The notes below the pieces were generated by a model. The model did no database searches and was not told the origin of the DNA. It was given only the letters and a program-made list of their open reading frames with translations. 64,000 bases of DNA from Aulostomus chinensis (Eukaryota; Chordata; Actinopteri; Syngnathiformes; Aulostomidae), in contig JBBMOA010000002.1 of assembly GCA_037954235.1 (NCBI GenBank), forward strand, positions 15,623,009-15,687,008. The letters run 5' to 3'. The translations under genes and the position numbers were made by a program. Below, piece after piece: positions 1-10,000 of the stretch. Every line of letters starts with the position of its first letter. Position 1 is the stretch's first letter.

Positions 1-715
1 CCTCAAAACTGTCCACCCATACAGAGATGGGACTGATGGGTGATATGGGGCATGTGCTGGAAGAGGCCACTGGCAGTGGCTCAGGCGAGGAAGGGGTCAG
101 CTGTAGATTGGCAGAACCTGCATCACACATGTATAAGTGAAAGCACAGAAAAGGTTGTGACTAGTTTGATACCACAAAATAAAGTCCTCCAGATTTTCTA
201 TACAACACCATAAAGATACAGGTCTGTAAGTAGTTATTTTTTATTAATCTGTCAATCATGAAGCGGAACAAACTTAAATTCTCTGCCATTAAAGTCACAA
301 ATGAATGAGCAAAAAAACAAACAAAAACGCAGGAAAACAGTTTAATATGTTCGGACATAAAGTCATAAATCTGTAATGAAAAACTCCAATCTAATGAGCT
401 GAAATCAGAGAATATGGACTTGTTTTCTTTACAAAATGATGATTGAATGATTGCTGATTAATTAGTCATTAATTGTTGCAGCTCAGCTAATATGTTAATT
501 AAAGCAACTGTAATCTCACCTCCTTTCAAGGAATGAAGAATTTTTCTGCACTGAATTGGTGTGAGCAGATGTTTGAGGTCTTCTTCTTGAATGAACTGCA
601 GATCATCTGGTTCTTCAACACCTACTTTGGTCACCAACTCATTGACTAAAGTTTCAAGTTTCGCTTCATCTAGCTGTGGTAGCACGGTCTGTATTGCCTT
701 CTCAATGGAGTCCAT
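1..715 (-). CDS. SAM-domain protein gene, 5' two coding exons (3' part beyond window)
   Basis: Seen: the first coding exon runs from the ATG at 715 down to 520 and encodes 65 residues ending at a consensus donor (AGGAG|GTGAGA, GT at 519-518). The exon leaves one base of a codon. A second exon starts at 117 after an AG acceptor (CAG at 120-118) and continues in the matching phase (G+GT = Gly) through 38 codons to the window edge. That part is Ser/Pro-rich (SSPEPLPVASSS) and ends in SVWVDSFE. Residues about 17-62 have the spacing of a SAM fold (LVTKVGVEEPDDL, FIQEEDLKHLLTPIQCRKIL). Known: fish genomes carry many SAMD3-like proteins with such an N-terminal domain followed by a W-V-D-S-F-x-V-P-W-like segment. 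Inferred: this is that family, with the bulk of the protein to the left of the window. If the intron is not removed, the frame stops after 85 codons. The ATG overlaps the stop of the upstream transposase-like gene (TAATG). A biochemical function is not known to me; SAM domains usually mediate protein or RNA binding. Confidence 0.62.
118..519 (-). other. Intron 1 of the SAM-domain gene, with donor and acceptor
   Basis: This 402-base stretch has GT at 519-518 in the context AGGAG|GTGAGA and ends with ...GTGTGATGCAG at 118, preceded by a T-rich tract (CTTTTCTGTGCTTTCACTT). Exon phases on both sides agree, which is the main reason to believe it. The open frame that reads on from the donor to a stop at 458 is taken as intronic. 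No other gene is seen in it. Confidence 0.6.
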
Positions 716-3078
716 TACTCATATTTCTGAAACACAGAATGATGCAGAGCAACAAGATTAAGACCAAATCGAGTATATGCAGAAAGAGGGTAATAATCTG
801 CAAGTTTGTCTACAGTCAAACACTGATACTGTGCCTCTGAGTTGCTTTGTAGGCAATACACACCAAGATCCACAACAGGCACAGACTGATACTGCTGGAC
901 AACAAAATGCAAGTTTGACTCATTTATCAGTATCAACAGTATTTTCCCAAATAGATACCCTGTGTCATTTTTGTCCACTACAACAGTCATGCCTCTTTTA
1001 TACAGAGTGCCTTTGAAAGTGACAGAGGGTGTTTCAATTGTGTGTTCTGGGTGGAGACCCTTGTGACTGACAGCTCTCTGAATGCCAATCTGGTACAGTT
1101 GGACATCAAATTTACTTGGTTGGCTCATTTGCAGAGTTGGTGGAAATAAGTTACCAGCATGTAAATATGCTTGTAGCAACTGGTGCCTTTCTGCTAAGGT
1201 ACTGCAGAGGTTTTTATAGTTATGCAGTTTCCTTGCACACTGCTTAAAATATGAGTGCTTGCTTTCAAAGCGCAACGTCCACAACCGAATAAGGGGACCA
1301 AACCGAAGAGTGAGTTCTGGGTAATGGACAAGATAGTGGTGCTTAGGTTTTAGGGTCTTTTCTGGGAATGTGGCAGTTCTTAGCTGGATGTATTCCTCAA
1401 TGAGAATCTTCAGGTATGCTACTTGGTTGGTATGGATCTTGGGTGCACATATCAAATCCACAATTTCTCTGAGCTTTAAACACAACTGCCACACCTGATT
1501 ATCAAGCGGATTTTTAATTCTGTCTCCAACCAGAATAGGAAAGAGACGCAAGAGGCACCAGTTTTGAGCAGCATGCCCTCCCAACTTCTCCCCATCAGTT
1601 TTGACCTCACATGGCTTGTTATTTGCATCACTGCCTAGGTATGTGAACTGTGATATAGTCCGATTCAGTTGACCATAGGTGAAGTGTTTGCCCACTGTCA
1701 CTAAGCGCTTAATGTACATAGCAAGATCAACTGAAACAATCCCTTCAAACAGTTCATGACCCAGGCATGGAGGGAGTCCTGGCTGGCAAACATGATAGTA
1801 TTTCAACTGATTGAAAACTGAGTCAAACTTTATTCCCCTCGTCATTTCCTGGTTTAGGGCTAAAGGTGCCACACTGTTTTTGTAACTCTCTGTGGTTCTT
1901 TTGGGACCAGATTTGGTGGGATCTGTTAGAAAAGACTCTCTGTCTATGACACAGTACCGGCAAAAATGTGTGCTTTTACTGAAGTTTTCAGTAAACCCGC
2001 CAATAATGTGTGACCCCAGATTATCTCCAGTAATGGCAATCACTCTGCCTTTTACCTTCCCTTCATCACCAAATTCAATTCCATTGTCCTCCATTTCTTT
2101 TAAGTCACAGACTAAAGTGGAGAACACTTTTTCTTGTCCAAAAAAATGGAAATCCTCCTCTCTGCACAACATAACAAGCTGCATTGGATCGATGGAAGAC
2201 CTGTTGTGCGGTGCAATCTCTGCAAGTGTCATGTACATAGCCAGTATTTTGTGTTTTTTTCTGCCTGAGCCCAGTGGGTTCGCAACTTCAAATGAATCCT
2301 GATACAAGATAACAGACAATGAAGATTGTGAATTTTGTAAAAGAATATTCTCTTTAATGTTTTTACCATCTCTTACATCTTCCAGAACATCAGGAGTTGT
2401 TTCTGTGGCAGTTTTAGCTTGGACATACTGTTCTTTAACAGAGTTCTGAGCGAGGAGTGATTTTATTGTATCTTTGATGGGCACATACTGGTAGAACCTC
2501 TCTTTGCCTTTAGCATCAATGCTCAAATAAGTCTTAGCTGGCTCAACAAAGCTAAATCTGCTCTTAAAGAAGGTTTTAGGGGTTTGATCTGTTCTAAACA
2601 CACCTTCATTGCACATTTTCAGAAGGTTATCTTTTGAGAGATCATCAAGGATACTCTTAATATCGCTTTCTGGCACATTCAGCTTTGTTAACTCTTCATG
2701 CATCCTAGACAAAAGATGAGTCAAACCAGTGTTGTGCACCTCTTGTATTTCCTCTATTAAGGTCTGAATTGTACTGGCTGGTAACAGCATTTTAGCCTGC
2801 ATTCGGAGATAAAACATGGTCAGATTGTTCATAAAATCATCTGTGTCCACTTCAGGATTTGTGTTATCATTATCATTAGCATCGTCAAAGATTGTCTCAA
2901 AAGTGTGACCTGGTTCACACTCTGCTGACATATTCATGCTGGCACTAGTGATGTTAATAGCACTGGTAGAAGCTTGGCTACTACACGGAGAACTAGAGAT
3001 CTTTTTGTGCTTCGGATTCAAGTGTGAGGCAAAGGATGAATGGACACGAAAATATTTTGAACAGTTAGGAAGGGGCAT
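715..3078 (-). CDS. DDE-type transposase-like protein (fish multicopy C2H2/DDE family), 787 codons
   Basis: Seen: one uninterrupted frame of 787 residues. The N-terminus (residues 6-24, C-x12-H-x4-H) is the second half of a C2H2 finger. A Ser-rich and acidic linker follows, then a domain with candidate catalytic acids: D261 in YQDSFEVANPLG, D352 in ITGDNLGSH, and E605 in RLWTLRFESKHSYFK. Between them lie a CxxC (C373, C376) and a GHELFEG motif (440-446). The segment LKPKHHYLVHYP (about 577-588) is very typical of the family. Known: proteins with these motifs occur in many near-identical copies in fish, usually as uncharacterised proteins; their layout recalls transposases of the CACTA/EnSpm (CMC) or KDZ type. 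Inferred: this is a transposase or a recently immobilised derivative that would act in the nucleus. The assignment to a named superfamily is uncertain. The ATG used lies inside the zinc finger and may not be the native start (see the upstream segment). The stop overlaps the ATG of the SAM gene. Confidence 0.72.
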   Translation of the reverse strand: MPLPNCSKYFRVHSSFASHLNPKHKKISSSPCSSQASTSAINITSASMNMSAECEPGHTFETIFDDANDNDNTNPEVDTDDFMNNLTMFYLRMQAKMLLPASTIQTLIEEIQEVHNTGLTHLLSRMHEELTKLNVPESDIKSILDDLSKDNLLKMCNEGVFRTDQTPKTFFKSRFSFVEPAKTYLSIDAKGKERFYQYVPIKDTIKSLLAQNSVKEQYVQAKTATETTPDVLEDVRDGKNIKENILLQNSQSSLSVILYQDSFEVANPLGSGRKKHKILAMYMTLAEIAPHNRSSIDPMQLVMLCREEDFHFFGQEKVFSTLVCDLKEMEDNGIEFGDEGKVKGRVIAITGDNLGSHIIGGFTENFSKSTHFCRYCVIDRESFLTDPTKSGPKRTTESYKNSVAPLALNQEMTRGIKFDSVFNQLKYYHVCQPGLPPCLGHELFEGIVSVDLAMYIKRLVTVGKHFTYGQLNRTISQFTYLGSDANNKPCEVKTDGEKLGGHAAQNWCLLRLFPILVGDRIKNPLDNQVWQLCLKLREIVDLICAPKIHTNQVAYLKILIEEYIQLRTATFPEKTLKPKHHYLVHYPELTLRFGPLIRLWTLRFESKHSYFKQCARKLHNYKNLCSTLAERHQLLQAYLHAGNLFPPTLQMSQPSKFDVQLYQIGIQRAVSHKGLHPEHTIETPSVTFKGTLYKRGMTVVVDKNDTGYLFGKILLILINESNLHFVVQQYQSVPVVDLGVYCLQSNSEAQYQCLTVDKLADYYPLSAYTRFGLNLVALHHSVFQKYE

Positions 3079-3248
3079 GACACCTTTTTGCCATCCTTAG
3101 TATGCCAATTAAGATGTTCTAGTAAGGTTGAAAAGTTTGCTGAAACAAAGCTACAACCTTCAACAGTGCAAGCCAAATCAACTCCATCACTTTGCCTTTC
3201 AAGTGCTGGTTTAGCTATAGCTATTTTTGCTTTTCTTACAAAGTTAGG
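3072..3248 (-). pseudogene. Upstream zinc-finger exon segment, out of frame with the transposase gene
   Basis: Seen: reading the minus strand from 3248 gives an open stretch with one complete C2H2 finger (CTVEGC at 3170-3153, then HLNWH ending at 3102; C-x4-C-x12-H-x3-H). It then reads HTKDGKKVSCP, the normal linker and first Cys of a second finger. The remaining half (LPNCSKYF...H-x4-H) continues only in the frame of the 787-codon gene. The run at 3075-3072 has four Cs, and one base is lacking between the two halves. A TAG at 3251-3249 closes the segment upstream, so an exon boundary is expected nearby (candidate acceptor AACTTTGTAAG). Inferred: the native protein began further upstream with two fingers, and this copy has a frameshift here. 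A sequencing or assembly error in the C run is the alternative. Confidence 0.6.
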
Positions 3249-3661
3249 CTACTCACAGTATTTAGCCACACAAAAAGATTTTTCTTAAAAAAAGGATCAC
3301 TTCTTTGTCCAACCTATTTCTTTTAGACATATAAGAGCTTAATTTCACATCAAAATGGGATTATGACCATTTTCTCATCTGTCCTCAATTCAGCTCCTGG
3401 GAAATAGATTTCTTGTTGTTTTCACTTTCCTAATTTGAGATCCAAATCTCTCTCTGCACTTATGTTTATTTGTCTGCAATAATCTGCTCTTGAGTTACAG
3501 GAATGTTTTTAAACAAACTGAGAGGCTGATGAGCACAGAGAAGAAAACCTGTTTTTCTTGTTTTTTTCTTAAATTGATGTATTTTTTTCTGCTCCATATT
3601 TCTCTGAATGTTTAGTCTTTTGTCATAGTAAAAACGATTCCTCTTCTTATTCTGAGGTGAT
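3249..3661. other. No gene recognised (between zinc-finger segment and SINE copy)
   Basis: AT-rich sequence with several T runs. It should contain the 5' exon(s), promoter and left end of the transposon-like locus, but I could not identify terminal inverted repeats or a convincing first exon. Confidence 0.4.
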
Positions 3662-4037
3662 TGAGTTTGACCTGGACGGCACGGTTGTGCAGTGGTCAGC
3701 ACTGTCACCTCACAGCAAGAAGGTTCAAGTCCCGGCTCCAGCACAGGATCTTTCTGTGTGGAGTCTCCCTGTTCCTGTGTGGGTTCTCCCTGTTCCTCCA
3801 GCTTCCTCCCACAGTCCAAAGACATCAAGAGGGGACGAGGCTGATTGATACTCTAAATTGACCGTAGGTGTGACTGTGAGTGTGAATGGTTGTCTGTCTC
3901 TGTGTGTTGGTGGACTGGAATGGTAACCCGGTCAAGGGTGAACCCCCCTCTTGCCCGAAGTCTGCTGGGATAGGCTCCACCCCCCCGTGACCCTTAACAG
4001 GATAAGTGGTTGAAAATGGATGGATGATTTTGACCTG
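3662..4037 (+). mobile_element. tRNA-like SINE-type element, family 1, near full length, with target duplication
   Basis: The element (3675..4024) starts at GGCACGGTTGTGCAGTGG, has a B-box-like GGTTCAAGTCCC, the body CTTCCTCCCACAGTCCAAAG and a 3' end of repeated GGATGG. It is flanked by TGAGTTTGACCTG (3662-3674) and TGATTTTGACCTG (4025-4037), a 13-base target duplication with one mismatch. This indicates retroposition. Short open frames across it are by-products of the repeat. Confidence 0.8.
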
Positions 4038-7000
4038 TTATTACTTAGTGAGCAGCACATAACCTTTGAAATTTTCAAGTTTGAAATTTCTGATGTAAAA
4101 TACCACTCTTTTTTTGGGATAAATCTGTCATTGTCTCTTGATGGATTTCAATTGCATTCAAATGTAAAATGATTTGCTTGTCAGCATGGACACAATGAGA
4201 ATGAGAACCAGTTTGAAAAGTACTGGAATTTCAGTATAAAAGAAATACTGTAAGATCTACAACAGAATAAAAAACTAATTTATTCATTTCTCTCTTTATT
4301 AAAGCAATCAAAGGTTCATACTTCCCACAAAAAAAAGACTAAGGGTAACTAGGTAACATCAGGAAGGATGAAAACATTGTTTGAATCCTAAATTCAATCA
4401 CGATAAACAGGCCACAGAGACTGCTACACATCGTAAAAGTATAAGAACATGCATGAGCAAAAATCTGTTCCCCAAGTTTGAAAAAACACAACCAAAAACA
4501 ACCTTGTACATCTAGCAGCACATCCATTGATCAGCCAGGATGGTTAAAACTATCAGTGAAATGTTAATATGATATGAAACATCATGGGGATGAATCCACA
4601 CCCCCTGTTGTTGCTGTTGTTGTTGTTTTTGGTGGTGTTCCAGAAAGCTAAACTGTGCCCACAAAGACTAAACTGCCGGTATGAAAGCCTCCTCAGCTGA
4701 TGCTTCTGTAAGGGAAAGACTTACACCCACTGTGAAAAGTAACCTACACAGTCAGACCTTTCTGTTGTTGCTCCAGGGAGGACGACGCATTGATTTCACT
4801 CACAACAGGGGGGATGTACACAAGATGGTGTAGCCTTTGTGAAGGAATGTATAGTTTTTAGGTTTACACAGAATCCTTTACATTTGCTCTTACAGCCCTG
4901 CTAGATTTACCACCTAAATGAGAGCTAGGTGATCCAGTTCTACTCTGAAGAGCCTTCACTTTATATAGAAGACTGTTTTGAATAACCCAGAAGAAAGCAT
5001 TCGGGTAGTTCTGGGTGGAATTCTGCTCTGTAAATGTGAGCAGATCTAAGGTCCATAATCAGGCCAGAGACCATAGACCTGCAAATGCTTGATTGCAGTA
5101 AGTGGTAGAAATGCTACTCTATTCATTGAGAGCAATGTTTGGAATTTTGTGCACATTCGGTACAAATTCATGAGAATAATTCACCTTCCTACCACATCTT
5201 GGCAGCGCTTTGCTAATTGCTAATGGTTAATTGGAGTTCTTTTACAGTTTGTCAACAAAGTGTAGAGATATTGATAAAAAAAGACATATGGACATCAATT
5301 CAGTTCTTTTTACATTTCTCCCAATGTGTACTGTTTCTACATCTCGAGGCATACATTTTTTCCAGTACTGAGAAGCATCAGTATTCTGTGTTTGAAACGC
5401 TTGCTGTTATGGCATCTTAAAAAACAATGAGCCTCATGCATGAATGTTTTCTCATTTCGCTTTTTACACAAAACAGTAAGAGGGAAATAAATAAGAATAA
5501 ATCTGCTCAGGATTCATGGAGTGTGCCTTGACAGCCGAATCTGTTTTTTATCTATATATGTTGCAGCTCTTTCATGAGACATCACAACTATGGACAGTAA
5601 CTCATTCAAAACAACTGGCCGGTGGCACTAGGAAGAAAAGATTCCTTTAAGCTGTGCCAGTGTTTTGTTTTGTGTTTTTTTTCTGGTCAATCCACAGAAA
5701 TGTTAATTCCATAAAAATTCTGTTTTGTTCCTTTTACATCGAAACTGACATTTTATTATTTTACACAAGAATGTGAGCTCTGTTTAGCTTTGGATTTTAA
5801 TTCTAGGTATGTTTCCGGAACAATTTTGTATGAAAAAATGTGCACATGTACATGTTGATAAAATGTATTTGTGTAGCCATGCGTTACTGTACTGAACTGG
5901 CACTACATCACTTTCACAAATAAGACTTTTCTTCTTCTTCTGCTGGTCAAATGGTACCAAGTCGAGTTATTTCACAGTCGTTTGATTTTTTTTGTAAAAC
6001 TCTGTACTCTGAATGAATTAAGAAGATCGTGTCATTTATGATTACATGTTGTAAAATTCTTGGGCTTTCCAATGACTGAATACCACCGCTGCTGCGTGAG
6101 GCCACTCTTCAATCATACATTTAGAATTCATAAATAGATCCTTTCACACACAGTCTATTGTTTCTAAATTGTGCTGGATTCTTCATACATAGCTCACAGC
6201 ATAATTTAATTTTCCACATTTTTGCACAGCTCTTGTTTAGAATGAATTACTGCAACAACTATATAAAAAAAGATAATGTGTTTTCCTGTTTTATTCAGCA
6301 ATCAGCGAGTCACCTGACGAGTAATTGTTCATGCACACCATTTAAAATCAAATCTTTGTGAGCATATGTTTCACGCATGGACCACTGAGGGTTGTTGGGT
6401 TTTTTAAATTTCTTTTTGCAAGTTGATTAGGAGCTGACACGGTTAGAAGTCGGCATCTCTGGTACAGATGTCATATGTTCAATGAAACTCCCACATATTC
6501 AGTGGATGGTGATGTGTCGTAACTCAGAGGGTCGATGGAGGGTTGAGGTGAAGTTGACTGAGAAATAAGAACGTGAAAAAAACTGTGTTCATAATAAGTA
6601 CAAGCACATTAGTAGGAACATCAGTCTTCACTATGTTTAAATCTAACCCAATCACAATTGATTCAAATATTCCTCAAATACTCCCGAGTGTGTTACGGAA
6701 TGTCAGTGAGATTTTAAATTGTAAATATTGAAATATATTTTGCTCATAAGAGGGCAGGATGTCATATTTCTCCTTCATAATTAAAAGAACATAAATGCTT
6801 ATTAGAAATGCTGTGACCCAACATTTGTCATGCCACTGCCGGATTTTTCTCTCCCGACCTCTACTCAGACGAGGGCAGCTAAGGTGGCTTACAATCGCCT
6901 GACTTGAGTGCAGCTGTCCTGGAAGGCTTGCTATTTGTAGGCACAGATGTTCCACTTCTCAATCCTATTTCCTACAAAATATGTTTAACCTTCAAAATTG

Positions 7001-10000
7001 CTTTGCCAAATATATTTTGGATGAAGCATAACTGGTGATTGGATTTTGATCTGACTGCTGTTTTCCAGTCGCACAAGTATAACACAGAAGGGGGTCAGGG
7101 TGGTTTGACTGAAAACCCCTCTCATGTCAGCTGAAGCAGGAGGCAGAGCTTTCTGTTTCCTGCTCTGTGTGTCTTATAATACTGCATTTTGCCTGCCTCC
7201 CTGCCAGCAGCACCTGTGGGCCGGCTGGAGGCATTCCCCCTTGATACGCGATCATATCCCAGGAATGCCATGATGGAATTCCTTCAAATTAGGCACAAAT
7301 GTCCACAGGGACTCATCAATCAACTGAAAAGGTTTTGGAGGTCAAAGGTGTTTGTTTTTTTTAAAGAATTTTGTAATGTTATGTCTTTAATGGACGTGAT
7401 AATCGTGAGCCTTGTGCCAGTGTTTAAAACTCCAGATTGTCCTGTAACCTGAACAATAAAAAAAGTATTTGTGCTTTTGTGCCTTAAACTGACTGGACCT
7501 TGGCTACTGTGAAGCACTGACACAAGCTGAATTATTTTTCCAAAGTAATTTGATGATTCAGGCTTGTAAATGACTTGGCTGTGGTCATTAGAGTTGGATA
7601 TGAGCTGTTGCTAAAAAAAAGTTTAGGGCACAAGAAAGATACGTAAATGCTCAAGGCAGTTTTTACTTTGTCGCTTAACCTCAACCAGATTATCCTAAAA
7701 CAGAGGCACAATAACATTTTGTGGATGCACTGAGGATGAACATTTTTGTTTATTTTTCATCGTTGTTCAGTTATTCGCTGCTTTGAATTTTAAGTCTGGA
7801 GGAGATTGCTGAACAGCCAGATGCCTTCAGTACTTGACAGCACTTGGTTTGATTGTTTTCTGTTCAGAGCTGATTTCTTTGTTAGGCTGAGCAGAGCTGA
7901 ATATGTACATGCATAAGCGACGATACACCACAGTATGCATCTGTCTCTCACTCTCTGTGTCAGCAAGGGCATCATTTACACACAGCCTACAGTATTTACA
8001 ATTTAGCTGTTCTGATTTGAGTCACAACAATTATCAGGATGGATTGCAGCTTTAGGGCTCACTGATCCAAATATGGATTTTTTTTAATTTTTATTTTTTT
8101 TAAGAGCAAGACATACTGGGACATGAGAGCCGGATCTTCATTAAATGATATTTCCCTTTAGGGTGGAGATGGTTTGGACACTGAAATGTAGAAACTAAAC
8201 CACTTGTCCAACAGATGCTTTGGGAGTCCAATTTAGAGCTTATTAAGCAGTGAGCTTGACATCAGGCACAAAGCATAAAATGGTTTTCTGTCTGCATATT
8301 CCTGAAAATAACATCTATACACACTCTTTTTAATATTTGATTTGTCCCTAATGACATGAAGCTTCAATCAAACGAGCACATATATTTGAAAATAAATGGA
8401 AAGATCGATGTGAAAAAAAGAGAAAACAGAGAAAGATCAAGACTGATGGACTTCTTTTATTCAAGGAGGTTATTAATTTGGACTGAGTCAGTGTAACTAC
8501 AGGCCACTAGAAGGGAAAAAATGAAATATTCATTATATTTTGAGCAAAGCTCTGATTTTTCTGTCTTCTGTTGCAAACATCTGTTTGAGGAGGCGGACAG
8601 AAACAGACTTTGTTGTAACTCTTTAACAAACCTCTCTCTGTAACTCACCTCACCTTCCCATTTTATCCTTTTATTACCATCTCTCCCCATTCAAATCTGT
8701 TTCTTCACAACTGTCTACCTTTTCCTTCTTCCTTTCTCAGTATAATGACTTATCAGAAGTGACAGCTGGTTTGCTGACCTTTTCCTGCTGCTGTTACTAT
8801 GCTTCACTATGAAGGATAAGAGGGTTCTTATTGTATATTTGGAGTTTGAGTTTCATTGTCTTGAGCTTCACTCAGGCATTTACCAATGATCCTGTGGTTA
8901 AAAGTCCAGCTGAAATAGCATTTCAAAAGTGTTTAACAGTTGTAACATGATCTAATTAAGAGGGGGAAAAAGATAGACAATGAGATTTAACCTTGGGAGG
9001 AATTCTGTAATCATTCTGAAAAATGGGTGTATTCAGAGCTTGTCGGGATAGTAACACTGGTGAGGGAGAGCAAGACGAAGCCCATCTTGGGCTCCGTGTA
9101 ATGCCTGAAGCAGGTCTGGGGAGCTCAGGGAAAAAAAAGGGTGTAAGGTGGTCAAACACATAGATGTACGGCTCCTCGTTTCAAGCAAAGTTCTGTACCT
9201 GAGGTTGTATTCATGTTAAACACTGATTTACAGGTGGATGTCGGGATATCAGGGGTTGAAATGTGCAGGTGCAAGCCTACTCAACCACATGTCCATTTTG
9301 TTTTGCCATATACTGTTGAGTAGGTGAAGGAGGTCATTTTAAATTTCAGCTCAACTTTTGGAGTGTATCATGAAACTGATGCAGACTTCTCCCAGGACCC
9401 GTCTGAAAAGCAACGTTAAGAGGACAGCATTGGTAAAAGAGGCCCCTTAGTTCTCTTGTTCATCACAACAAATGTGCAGAACAAGAAAAAAAGAAAAGAA
9501 ACCCCAATAGTGCTCCAAATGAATGGAATGAACTCTCAATGATAAAAATAATTGACATTTTTAGGCTGATTTCCCAACACAAAAATAAATATGAAGGTGT
9601 CAACCTTTATTTTCCCCGTTATCCGGCCTGGCTGTTTCCAATTATTATTTCAATTACTGTCATGTGAAATCATTTTGCGTCTGCTTCACTCTCTGTAAAC
9701 CTTAGTTATCACTGACGGACTATTGTCCGGCCTCAATAGAAGCTGTCACACCGTATCAAACAGCTTCAGGGGCCTGGGCAGCTCAAACATCAACATCCCT
9801 CAGACTGAAAAAAGAAAAACCGCTGTCCTTTGGGAAAATGTGTTCTTTTATGTGCCGCGTGAAGAACAAATGAAGCATTTTGTTGTTTCCGTGTTACATG
9901 TTATGTGCCAGCGAACATTTAGATTTCCTCTTCCTCCGTCTTATCTCCCCATCAAGTGCTCTTCCTCTCACTTCTTCTAACTGACCGCTTCACTGACTGA

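Noticed and set aside
458..519. C-terminal 20 codons of the 85-codon SAM frame
   Set aside because: They lie after a strong donor (AG|GTGAGA), and an in-phase acceptor is found at 118. I treat them as intron read-through.
777..2302. Plus-strand open frames opposite the transposase-like gene (777..1016, 1892..2302)
   Set aside because: They are antisense shadows of the 787-codon frame and show no domain.
3466..3861. Open frames across the SINE copy at 3675
   Set aside because: The same peptide types recur on all family-1 copies (38385..38948, 51081..51461, 19621..19967), so they are chance translation of the repeat.
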